Below, piece by piece: positions 1 through 8,188 of a stretch of 27,892 nucleotides of DNA. A program made the translations under genes and the position numbers. The DNA comes from Chloroflexota bacterium. GTDB lineage: Bacteria > Chloroflexota > UBA5177 > JANWHV01. Numbering within the stretch: the first letter of the stretch is position 1; each line of letters opens with the position of its first letter. The stretch is from the NCBI GenBank assembly GCA_025924845.1, contig JAICHN010000009.1, forward strand, positions 1 through 27,892, written 5' to 3'. The notes under the pieces were generated by a model. It searched no databases. It was not told where the DNA came from and saw nothing but the letters and a program-made list of their open reading frames with translations.

Positions 1-1844
1 AGGGCACGGTTCGCGTCGTCGTGCTCCAGGAACGGGATCATGGCCGTTGCCACCGAGACGATCTGCCGCGGCGACACGTCCATAAAATCAACGTGCTGCG
101 CGATTTCCTCGACGAACTTGTCGCCGTGGCGGGCCGTGATGCGATCCGATACGAAATGCCCATCCGGGGTGAGCGGAACGTTGGCCTGCGCTACGACGTA
201 CTGTTCCTCCTCGTCGGCCGTGAGATAGAGCACATCCTCACTGACCACCGGCTTTACCCGCACCAGGCGAGACGGCGCCGCCGCCAGGATGGCCAGCGCG
301 GCCTCACTGGCCTTCTCGCCCTTGTCGACCAGCACCTCGCCGGTTGATTCGTCCACGATCGGCTCGTCGAGCGTATGGCCCGCCAGCGCCGGATCGTTGG
401 TCGCCACCAGCTTGATCACCTTCCGATAGGGCGTCTCCATGAAACCGTAGGCATTCGGCATGGAATACGTAGCGAGCGAGCCGATCAGCCCAATGTTCGG
501 GCCTTCCGGCGTTTCAATAGGGCAGACCCGGCCATAGTGGGAAGGGTGGACGTCGCGAACATCAAACCCGGCCCGGTCACGGCTCAAGCCGCCGGGACCG
601 AGAGCGCTGAGGCGCCGCTTATGAGTCAACTCGGCCAGGGGATTGGTCTGGTCCATGAACTGGCTGAGCTGGCTACCCCCGAAGAACTCCTTCACCGCCG
701 CCACGACCGGGCGGATATTGATCAGAGCGCTCGGTGTAGTGTTGGTGGCATCCTGAATGGTCATGCGCTCTTTGACCACGCGCTCCATACGCAAGAGGCC
801 GATCCGGAACTGATTCTGCAGCAACTCACCCACGGCACGTACACGTCGATTGCCCAGATGGTCGATATCATCCGGACGAGCCGTACCGCTTGGGCTATCC
901 ACTGAATTGTTCAACTCGATCAAGCGCCGCACGATCAGCGCCAGATCCTCCTTGGTGAGGGTGCGCTCCACGTTCTCGCGCGATTCGCCCAGCCGCTTAT
1001 TCAATTTGTAGCGGCCGACGCGCCCCAGGTCGTAGCGCCGCGGATTGAAGAACAGCTGCTGAATCAACGAGGCGGCGTTATCGCGCGTGGGCGGATCGCC
1101 CGGCCGCAGCTTCTTATACATCTCAATCAGGGCGCCTTCTTCCGTGGTGGTGGCGTCCTTGGCTAAAGTATCCTTGATATAGTGGCGATCAGGATTGTTG
1201 TCTACATCCTCGAACATCGTTTCGAGCTCCGGCCCGAAGCCGATGGCGCGCAACAAAGTAGTGACCGGAATTTTTCGCTTCCGGTCCACCTTCACGGTAA
1301 GCAGATTCTTGTTACTGGTTTCGAACTCGAGCCAGGCGCCGCGATTTGGAATCACTTTCGCCATAAACAGGGGACGTCCCGAGCTGGGATCCATATCGCG
1401 TGTAAAATAGACGCCGGGTGAACGGACAAGTTGGCTGACCACTACCCGCTCGGAGCCGTTGATGATAAAGGTACCTTGCGGCGTCATGAGCGGAAAATCG
1501 CCCATGAAAATAGTCTTCTCGATCAGTTCGCCGGTCTCTCTGATTTGCAGGGTAGCCCGCACATTGAGCGGCGCCGCGTAGGTAAGATCGAGATCGCGGC
1601 ACTGGGCCGCGGTATACTTGGGCTTACCGAACGGTTCGTCCGGTACGGAGAACTGCAGCTCCATCTTCTGGGAGTAATCCTGGATCGGATTGATCTCGTC
1701 GAAGAGCTCTCTGAGGCCCTCAGTTTGGAACCACTGGAAAGAGCGCAATTGCACCTGAATGAGGTTCGGCATCGGGAGCGTTTCCCGCGTGCGTGCGAAA
1801 GTGCGCCGGCTATTCCGCTGGGGCTCGGAGATCGCGAGTGCCAT
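1..1844 (-). CDS. rpoB: RNA polymerase beta subunit, N-terminal part (partial, runs off left edge)
   Basis: This is the beta subunit of DNA-directed RNA polymerase, which forms one pincer and much of the active site of the core enzyme. About 614 N-terminal residues are present; the rest lies beyond base 1. Translating the minus strand from the ATG at 1844 gives hallmark segments: RSFQWF near the N-terminus, then [20 protein letters not shown], the rifampicin region [20 protein letters not shown] (about 610-680), and [18 protein letters not shown]. The last visible residues are [13 protein letters not shown]. Residues equivalent to E. coli D516, H526 and S531 are D, H and S, the drug-sensitive state. 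A good Shine-Dalgarno sequence (GGAGAGG) precedes the ATG. The neighbour upstream is an ABC exporter gene rather than rplJ-rplL, and a dedicated promoter lies between. Confidence 0.98.
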   Translation of the reverse strand, partial: MALAISEPQRNSRRTFARTRETLPMPNLIQVQLRSFQWFQTEGLRELFDEINPIQDYSQKMELQFSVPDEPFGKPKYTAAQCRDLDLTYAAPLNVRATLQIRETGELIEKTIFMGDFPLMTPQGTFIINGSERVVVSQLVRSPGVYFTRDMDPSSGRPLFMAKVIPNRGAWLEFETSNKNLLTVKVDRKRKIPVTTLLRAIGFGPELETMFEDVDNNPDRHYIKDTLAKDATTTEEGALIEMYKKLRPGDPPTRDNAASLIQQLFFNPRRYDLGRVGRYKLNKRLGESRENVERTLTKEDLALIVRRLIELNNSVDSPSGTARPDDIDHLGNRRVRAVGELLQNQFRIGLLRMERVVKERMTIQDATNTTPSALINIRPVVAAVKEFFGGSQLSQFMDQTNPLAELTHKRRLSALGPGGLSRDRAGFDVRDVHPSHYGRVCPIETPEGPNIGLIGSLATYSMPNAYGFMETPYRKVIKLVATNDPALAGHTLDEPIVDESTGEVLVDKGEKASEAALAILAAAPSRLVRVKPVVSEDVLYLTADEEEQYVVAQANVPLTPDGHFVSDRITARHGDKFVEEIAQHVDFMDVSPRQIVSVATAMIPFLEHDDANRA

Positions 1845-1940
1845 AGGGGTGTCCTCTCCTTCACTCGAGGAACGTGGATAGGTGGTAGTTGCCGTGCCAA
1901 GGGGCAGCGCTAGCCCTCCCTTTCAACCCGGCAACAAGGG

Positions 1941-1969
1941 AGTATACCATGCCCAACTCACCAGCGCAA
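1941..1969 (-). promoter_or_regulatory. rpoB promoter (sigma70-type, extended -10)
   Basis: On the minus strand, TTGCGC (1964-1969) is separated by exactly 17 bp from TATACT (1941-1946). A TG one base before the -10 box makes it an extended -10 promoter. It lies in the 149-bp gap between the exporter stop and the rpoB start, giving a leader of roughly 90 nt. I infer that it drives rpoB independently of the exporter genes. Confidence 0.75.
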
Positions 1970-1993
1970 GGGGTTTTCAAATATTAAAGCAGA

Positions 1994-3904
1994 TCAACCC
2001 GCCGTGGCGAGGCCAACCGCCGGTGCGCCCACCGCGCGGCTCGCGCCCGTGAACTGACTGTTGTAGAGATCCGCGTAGAAGCCTCCCCTCGCCAGCAGTT
2101 CCCAGTGCGTACCCTGTTCGATTATGCTGCCCTGGTTCATGACCAGGATGAGATCGGCGTCGCGGATCGTGGAAAGACGGTGGGCGATCACGAAGCTGGT
2201 CCTTCCCTTCATCAGGGTGCCCATCGCTTTCTGAATTAACACCTCGGTCCGCGAATCGACGTTGCTGGTTGCTTCATCGAGAATAAGCACGGCGGGATCG
2301 GCCAGAATGGCGCGTGCAATAGTGAGCAGCTGCTTCTGGCCCTGGGAGATATTAGAGGCTTCCTCGTTGAGTACGGTATCGTAGCCGGCGGGGAGCGTGC
2401 GAATGAAATGATCGGCGTGCGCCGCCGTCGCAGCCTCGACAATGTCATGCTCGGACGCTCCGGCGCGTCCGTACGCAATGTTGTCGCGGATGGTGCCGTT
2501 GAATAGCCAGGTATCTTGCAGCACCATACCGAAAAGACTTCGCAAAGCGCCGCGTTTGAGATCACGGATATCGACCCCGTCAACCAGGATCCGCCCGCCG
2601 GCGACCTCATAGAACCGCATCAGCAGATTTACCAGGGTGGTCTTCCCCGCCCCGGTTGGGCCAACGATGGCGATCGTCTGCCCCTGCTTCACGCTGATCG
2701 TCATGTCATCGATGAGCGGCGTGTCGTCCTTATAACGGAAATTGACGTGCTCGAACGCCACATCGCCACGCGGATGTCCCAACACCAGGGCGGTCGCGCT
2801 ATCCGGCGTTTCCTCCACCTCGTCCAGCAGTTCGAACACTCGCTCGGCCGAGGCAATGGTCGATTGGATGACGTTGGCGATATTCGCGGTCTGCACGATG
2901 GGCATGGTGAATTGCCGCGAGTATTGGATGAACGCCTGCACATCGCCGATCGCGATCCGCCCTTTGGCAACCATGATTCCGCCCGCCACGCTGACCAATA
3001 CATAACCCAGATTGCTGACGAAGTTCATGAGCGGCATGATGATCCCGGACATGAACTGCGCCTTCCAGCCCGCGTCGTACAGTCGTTCATTCACCTCGTT
3101 AAAGCGGGCGACTGATTCATCCTCGTGCCCAAAAGCCTTGACTATGGTATGACCCGTGTACATTTCCTCGACGTGGCCGTTTAGGGCTCCCAGTTCCTTT
3201 TGTTGCGCGGCGAAATACACCTGCGACCGCTTGGCTACAAGCGTGGTGACCAGGATATACAGTGGCAGGGTAACAAGCACGATCACGGTCAGGAGCGGGC
3301 TGATCGTCAGCATCATGACCACCACCCCGACGATTGAGGCCACCGAGGTAATAAGCTGTGTCAGACTCTGCTGTAACGTCGTGGCGATGTTGTCCACGTC
3401 GTTGGTCATTCTGCTCAAAATCTCGCCATGGGTCCGCGCGTCAAAGAACTGCAAAGGCAGGCGGGACAGCTTGCTTTCCACGTCCCTCCGCAAATCGCGA
3501 ACCGTCCGCTGCGCCACGCCGGCCATGACGTACTGCTGGGCATAGCTGAAAAGCGCGCTGATCAGATACAGCCCGATCAGAACGAACACGATGTTCCCGA
3601 TATAGCCGAAGTCCACGCCCGGCCCCGACTGGTGGTGCCCACCGCCGGTGAACCTGGCGATGGTGCCCTCGAATATCTTCGTAGTGGCGAGGCCCATGAT
3701 CTTGGGACTGACGATACTGAACACCGTACTGATCAACGCGAACACCAGTACGGCAAGCAACTTGACCCGATGCGGCGCCAGGTAGGTCAGTAAGCGGCGT
3801 AAGGTCCGCTTGAAGTTCTTGGCCTTCTCGGGCGGTCGACCCATCGCTCCCCAGGCGCCCCCGCCCATGCCGCCCGGTCGCTGCGCCGACCGTTGCACCA
3901 TCAT
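1994..3904 (-). CDS. ABC exporter half-transporter, catalytically competent subunit of a heterodimer
   Basis: A 636-residue fused membrane/ATPase half-transporter of the multidrug or lipid exporter type (MsbA/LmrCD/TM287-288 class). A Gly-rich N-terminal stretch precedes about six membrane segments (residues ~48-350). The nucleotide-binding domain follows: Walker A GPTGAGKT (415-422), Q-loop near 463, signature ISQGQ (519-523, off the usual LSGGQ), Walker B ending ILDE with the catalytic Glu at 544, and the switch His at 575. Its ATG overlaps the upstream gene's TGA by 4 bp (ATGA). A strong GAGGAGGAG ribosome site lies inside the upstream gene, so the two are translationally coupled. The intact Glu and His here, against their loss in the partner, match known heterodimers in which only one of the two ATP sites hydrolyses. 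The substrate is unknown. Confidence 0.93.
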   Translation of the reverse strand: MMVQRSAQRPGGMGGGAWGAMGRPPEKAKNFKRTLRRLLTYLAPHRVKLLAVLVFALISTVFSIVSPKIMGLATTKIFEGTIARFTGGGHHQSGPGVDFGYIGNIVFVLIGLYLISALFSYAQQYVMAGVAQRTVRDLRRDVESKLSRLPLQFFDARTHGEILSRMTNDVDNIATTLQQSLTQLITSVASIVGVVVMMLTISPLLTVIVLVTLPLYILVTTLVAKRSQVYFAAQQKELGALNGHVEEMYTGHTIVKAFGHEDESVARFNEVNERLYDAGWKAQFMSGIIMPLMNFVSNLGYVLVSVAGGIMVAKGRIAIGDVQAFIQYSRQFTMPIVQTANIANVIQSTIASAERVFELLDEVEETPDSATALVLGHPRGDVAFEHVNFRYKDDTPLIDDMTISVKQGQTIAIVGPTGAGKTTLVNLLMRFYEVAGGRILVDGVDIRDLKRGALRSLFGMVLQDTWLFNGTIRDNIAYGRAGASEHDIVEAATAAHADHFIRTLPAGYDTVLNEEASNISQGQKQLLTIARAILADPAVLILDEATSNVDSRTEVLIQKAMGTLMKGRTSFVIAHRLSTIRDADLILVMNQGSIIEQGTHWELLARGGFYADLYNSQFTGASRAVGAPAVGLATAG

Positions 3905-5628
3905 GCGATCTCCTCCTCGGCCAACTGCGAGGAGACAATCTCCCGATATATCGCGCTGGTTTTCATCAGTTCTCGGTGCTTGCCCATGCCCGCGATCCGT
4001 CCCTCATCAAGGACGATGATTCGATCGGCGTCCATAATGGTGGCGACGCGCTGCGCGATGATCAGCACGGTGGCCTCCGCCGTCTCCTCTCGAAGCGCGG
4101 CGCGCAACCGAGCATCGGTTCTGAAGTCCAGGGCCGAGAAGCTGTCGTCAAAAAGGTAGATCTCGGGCCGACGCACCAGGGCGCGGGCAATCGCCAATCG
4201 CTGCTTCTGGCCGCCCGAAACGTTGATTCCTCCCTGAGCGATCCAGGACTCGAGACCGTCATCCATGCCGGCGATAAACTCGGTAGCCTGGGCCGTCGCC
4301 GCCGCCCGGAGCAAGGCGGACTGATCGGCCGCCGCGTTGCCGTAACGGAGGTTATCGGCAATCGTACCGGTAAAGAGTATGGTCTTCTGAGGGACGAAAC
4401 CCATCTTCGCGCGCAAGGTTTCCTGGGACATCTCTCGGATGTCCACCCCGTCGACCAGTATGCTGCCCGCTTCGATGTCGTAGAACCGCAAGAGGAGATT
4501 GACCAGGGTCGATTTTCCCGCGCCCGTGCCGCCGATGATCGCCGTCACCTCACCCGGCCCCACCGCGAAGGAGATGTCACTTACCGCGGGCTGCTCCGCC
4601 CCTGGATAGCGAAACGTGACGTGCCTAAATTCTACATGGCCGCGGGCCGCACCCGGATGAAGAGCCTGATCGGGGTCATTGATGTCGGGAACCGTATCCA
4701 GCACCTCATTAATTCTGGACGCCGCCGCCGCCGCACGTGGCACCATGACGAACATCATAGACAGCATCAGCATGGCGAACATGATCTGCGTGGCATACTG
4801 CGTGAAAGCGATCAGGGATCCAACCTGCATGTCGCCATGGTCGATACGCACCGCCCCAAACCAGATGATCGCCACGCTGGTGAGGTTCATGACCAGAATC
4901 AACACGGGCATCAAGGCGGCAACGATCTGGTTGGCTCGCACAGCATTCGCCGTCAAGTCGTCGTTGGCCTCCCCGAAGCGCCGCCGCTCCCGCTCGACCT
5001 GATTGAAGGCGCGGACCACGCGGATGCCGGTCAGTCCTTCCCGCAGAACCAGATTAAGCTTATCGATCTTGATCTGCATGAGGCGGAAGAGGGGCACCGC
5101 GCGGCGGGCGATCAGCACGATGGCCAGAACGAGAATCGGAATCGCCACCGCAAGGACGAGTGTTAGAGGGCGATCCATGGAATAGGCCATAATAATGCCG
5201 CCAATTGCCAGCATCGGCGCGCTAATCATCATGCTCAGGATCATGACGGTGACCATCTGCACCTGAGTCACGTCGTTGGTCGTTCTGGTGATCAGCGTGG
5301 CCGTGCCGAAACGATCGAACTCATGAAGTGAAAAGCTCTCGACCCTTGTAAACAGTTCACGGCGCGCAATCTTCCCGAACACTACCGCCGTTCGGGCCGA
5401 CAGGAAGCCCCCCGCCAGAGAGCACAGTAGGCCGGCGCCGGCAATCAGCAGCATCAGTCCTCCCACGCGCACGATGTACCCGATATCCTGATTGCGAATT
5501 CCGGTGTCGACAATATCCGCCATAAGTGTGGGCAGATACAGATTGGACAACGACTGCAGGAAGATGAGGACAAGGATGCACGCGATCCTCTTCTTGTAAG
5601 GACCGAGGAAGCGATAGAGGCGGATCAT
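3901..5628 (-). CDS. ABC exporter half-transporter with degenerate ATPase site (heterodimer partner)
   Basis: A 575-residue half-transporter with six predicted membrane segments (about 14-300) and a C-terminal ATPase domain. Walker A is GGTGAGKST (366-374), the signature is a canonical VSGGQ (470-474), and Walker B is YLFDD (491-495). Asp495 stands where the catalytic Glu should be. The switch-loop residue at 526 is Gln (IIAQR) in place of His. These two substitutions mark the degenerate subunit of TM287/288- or BmrC/BmrD-type heterodimeric exporters. Its canonical signature would complete the partner's active site, while the partner's off-consensus ISQGQ faces this dead site. It is the first gene of a two-gene operon with the coupled gene downstream. 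Start is the ATG at 5628, with a GGGAG-like site upstream. Confidence 0.93.
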   Translation of the reverse strand: MIRLYRFLGPYKKRIACILVLIFLQSLSNLYLPTLMADIVDTGIRNQDIGYIVRVGGLMLLIAGAGLLCSLAGGFLSARTAVVFGKIARRELFTRVESFSLHEFDRFGTATLITRTTNDVTQVQMVTVMILSMMISAPMLAIGGIIMAYSMDRPLTLVLAVAIPILVLAIVLIARRAVPLFRLMQIKIDKLNLVLREGLTGIRVVRAFNQVERERRRFGEANDDLTANAVRANQIVAALMPVLILVMNLTSVAIIWFGAVRIDHGDMQVGSLIAFTQYATQIMFAMLMLSMMFVMVPRAAAAASRINEVLDTVPDINDPDQALHPGAARGHVEFRHVTFRYPGAEQPAVSDISFAVGPGEVTAIIGGTGAGKSTLVNLLLRFYDIEAGSILVDGVDIREMSQETLRAKMGFVPQKTILFTGTIADNLRYGNAAADQSALLRAAATAQATEFIAGMDDGLESWIAQGGINVSGGQKQRLAIARALVRRPEIYLFDDSFSALDFRTDARLRAALREETAEATVLIIAQRVATIMDADRIIVLDEGRIAGMGKHRELMKTSAIYREIVSSQLAEEEIA

Positions 5629-5748
5629 GGAGAACGATCTCCCGTAAATTGGCGCGGGTCGGCCTGTTACCGCTCGCGGCAGCCATGTTCTCTATAGGAT
5701 AATGCATGGCCGCGGTTCCCTGGGCATCGAGCAGGCACAACGTAGCCA

Positions 5749-5754
5749 ATTATA
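5749..5754 (-). promoter_or_regulatory. candidate -10 box for the ABC exporter operon
   Basis: A perfect TATAAT on the minus strand lies about 120 bp upstream of the first exporter gene. No convincing -35 hexamer is visible 16-18 bp upstream (the position reads TGCGGT), so this is only a candidate. The surrounding 5629-5858 gap shows no recognisable gene and no strong terminator with a U-tract for the operon that ends at 5859. Confidence 0.35.
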
Positions 5755-5858
5755 CTGGCCCGGGCCGTTTCACCGCATCGTCTTCCTCCAGTACAGTTTG
5801 GCTTACGTCCGTAGGCGGTTACGGTTGGCAGGTGCGCCCAAGTTTACAACCCGGTGAA

Positions 5859-8177
5859 TCACATTCCCGCAGGCGTTTGAATGCCGGCGGCAAGGGCAGC
5901 GGGCGTGAAGCGGCCGACCTCACTATCGTTGACGACAACATCGAGCGTACGATGAGATCGCACGACCAGGGAGATTCGTTTAGTAGACACGAAGGCCGTG
6001 CGGAGCGTGACCGCCAGACGGTCACCTTCCACGAGCACGGACTCGACTGTACAGCCGTCTACCCCAACTCCCCAACCTGCGCGAGCATCAATGAAGGCAT
6101 CCCCGTAGCGCGATCGCGCCAGGATGACCGAAGTGAGGGCCGAGCCCGTGCCCCAGTGGATACCCGTCCACGAGCCGTGGACGTCCTCCAGACGATGCGC
6201 CCAGTTTTCATACGGGGCGACAGCGAAGGTTGCACGCAGCGCGGCCACGCCGCGCTCGAAATATTCACGGGTGCCGGTCTCCTCGAAATAATCAAAATAC
6301 AGATCGGCCGCGTAACATTGGCGTGCGTCACTCCATTCGGCGTCGGTATTCTGCGTGCCGAATCCGCCCAGGAGATTCGGGGTTAGCCACGGCGGCGACC
6401 AAGCCTGCTGGAATAAAGACAGGTAATCGAGCAGTTGAACACCGGCGGCCAGCGCCCGCGACTCGCCCGTGGCCCGATGCCAGAGTAAAAAACCAAGGCA
6501 CGCTTGGATGATCGAGAGGTTGTTTTGCGGTAGTTGGTCCGTGTGTGGGTCGCGAAAATTGATCGGTTTGGGAGAGCATGAGAAGAAGGTCTCGAAATCA
6601 AACCATCGATGCGCCGGCATGACTTGATCACGAATATAAGTCATTGCCCTCACCGCGCCCGCCAGATACATGGGCTCGGAGCACAGAGCGTGCAACTGGA
6701 AAAGGAAGACCGCGCACCCGGCCGTCTCCGCATTGTCGTCGTAGAGGTAGCGGAGGTTCGGTGTCAAATCACCATCATAGAAGGAGGGGATGCAGCCGGA
6801 CGGCAGTTGGTTACGGAGAAAAAGATCGCCAAGCGCGCGGCAGCGCGGCAATATCCGGTCATTGGTCTCTACGCCGAGTTCCTCGTGCCACTTCAGCAGC
6901 CAGTAACCGGTCCAGCACATGTCAAAACTGTGATACCAGTTGGGCAAGCCGGCCCAGGTGTTGTCTTTTTCCCAATAGAGCCTCACCCTGGCGGCATCCC
7001 AGTAGGCAACTACTGGGAAGGCGCCGTCGCGCTGCGGCGCCAACAGACAGAGATTCAGCACACGCCGCGCGCGGTCACCCAGCGCGTTGTCGCGAAGGCG
7101 TCGGCCGCTGCGGTGCATGCCAAGGGCGGTGCGCAAAGACTGGAACCAATGATTAAACCAACCATCCGGCAGGCTTGAATGCCATAGTCGGCCCGGCACG
7201 AACTCTCGGTTACTGGAGAGATCTCCAATCTCGTGACCCTCGAACTCGGCCTGCCACCAATAGCGCGGCCCGTACTCATACCAGGTGTGACGCTCCCACT
7301 CCTCAAACGGCTTCAACTGCTGCTCCGGCTGGGCGCGTAGTGTAGGCGCCAGATGTTCCTGATAATAATATCGTGCGACGGGGCGATGGTAGGAGGCGGG
7401 CTCTGCCTGAGCGCTCCCCATGACAATGAATCCATATTCCAACGTCTGATTGGAAATCGGCACTGTGGTTCCAGGACGGTGTGAGTAATACACATGATCG
7501 CGGCCCTGCCAGTCGACGAATCCGTATTCCAGCAGCGGGTAGGCGCCGGCTTGCACATCGTAATTCAGCGCGGTCTTAATTTGGCGCCGTCGGCTCACTT
7601 TGAGTTGGGTAATATCGGGAAGGAAGGCAAAGCCTATCGGCCCCTTTTGTAGAATGACGGCGGGCGCGTGGAAGCGTTGATCGCCAATCACGTCATGGTT
7701 TTCCGGGCGCAGGTTTGGCGCATGGACCAGATCCAGAGGCTGAACGGCGGCATAGGGTTGCCCATCCAGGGCAACCAGATAGCGGCTACGCACGGACTCC
7801 AGTTCGACATGCTCTTCGAACCGCGCCTTGACTTCCACACATAGGAAGTCACGCTTCACCTGCCAGACGACCTGTATCGGCACGGCCTCCGCATGTGCGT
7901 GCAGCGACATCCGGTCGGCGTCCGCTTCCCAACGATCCGGTATGACTGGGATCTCGCTTAGACTGCCTGCCGTCACCGCCGAGAAGACCAGCGATTGGAT
8001 CCCCGGACGGTCCCCATCGGAGCGCGCCACTTCGATCCAGCGGTCTCCACGACGGACGGCGATTTGCTCGGATGCTCCCTCGGCTGTACGTCGCCATTCG
8101 ACGCGCAGCTCTCCAGTCGAAAGCGATAGCGGCTCAGTAAGGCTCGTACCGTCATTCAGTGTCGGTTCGCCCATCAT
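5859..8177 (-). CDS. putative six-hairpin (alpha/alpha-toroid) glycosidase-like protein, cytoplasmic
   Basis: A 772-residue protein that I cannot assign to a named family. The N-terminal third is beta-rich with repeated hydrophobic/charged strands. The remainder is a series of Trp/Tyr-rich helices with segments such as DGWFNHWFQSLRTALG, WAGLPNWYHSFDMCWTGYW, FYDGDLTPN, DDNAETAG and HGSWTGIHWGTGSALTS. That pattern resembles six-hairpin glycosidases (unsaturated glucuronyl hydrolase, beta-L-arabinofuranosidase or rhamnosidase-like folds). There is no signal peptide, so it should act inside the cell on an imported saccharide. It is the last gene of the sugar operon. The ATG at 8177 is chosen over an upstream TTG because AAGGAA, overlapping the preceding TAA stop, lies 7 nt away. 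Function and substrate are inferred only from fold-like features and context. Confidence 0.6.
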   Translation of the reverse strand: MMGEPTLNDGTSLTEPLSLSTGELRVEWRRTAEGASEQIAVRRGDRWIEVARSDGDRPGIQSLVFSAVTAGSLSEIPVIPDRWEADADRMSLHAHAEAVPIQVVWQVKRDFLCVEVKARFEEHVELESVRSRYLVALDGQPYAAVQPLDLVHAPNLRPENHDVIGDQRFHAPAVILQKGPIGFAFLPDITQLKVSRRRQIKTALNYDVQAGAYPLLEYGFVDWQGRDHVYYSHRPGTTVPISNQTLEYGFIVMGSAQAEPASYHRPVARYYYQEHLAPTLRAQPEQQLKPFEEWERHTWYEYGPRYWWQAEFEGHEIGDLSSNREFVPGRLWHSSLPDGWFNHWFQSLRTALGMHRSGRRLRDNALGDRARRVLNLCLLAPQRDGAFPVVAYWDAARVRLYWEKDNTWAGLPNWYHSFDMCWTGYWLLKWHEELGVETNDRILPRCRALGDLFLRNQLPSGCIPSFYDGDLTPNLRYLYDDNAETAGCAVFLFQLHALCSEPMYLAGAVRAMTYIRDQVMPAHRWFDFETFFSCSPKPINFRDPHTDQLPQNNLSIIQACLGFLLWHRATGESRALAAGVQLLDYLSLFQQAWSPPWLTPNLLGGFGTQNTDAEWSDARQCYAADLYFDYFEETGTREYFERGVAALRATFAVAPYENWAHRLEDVHGSWTGIHWGTGSALTSVILARSRYGDAFIDARAGWGVGVDGCTVESVLVEGDRLAVTLRTAFVSTKRISLVVRSHRTLDVVVNDSEVGRFTPAALAAGIQTPAGM

Positions 8178-8188
8178 CAACCCATTCC

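Noticed and set aside
3976..5166. Open frame of 396 codons on the plus strand opposite the exporter gene
   Set aside because: Low-complexity His/Arg/Asp-rich product, antisense to a clear ABC transporter.
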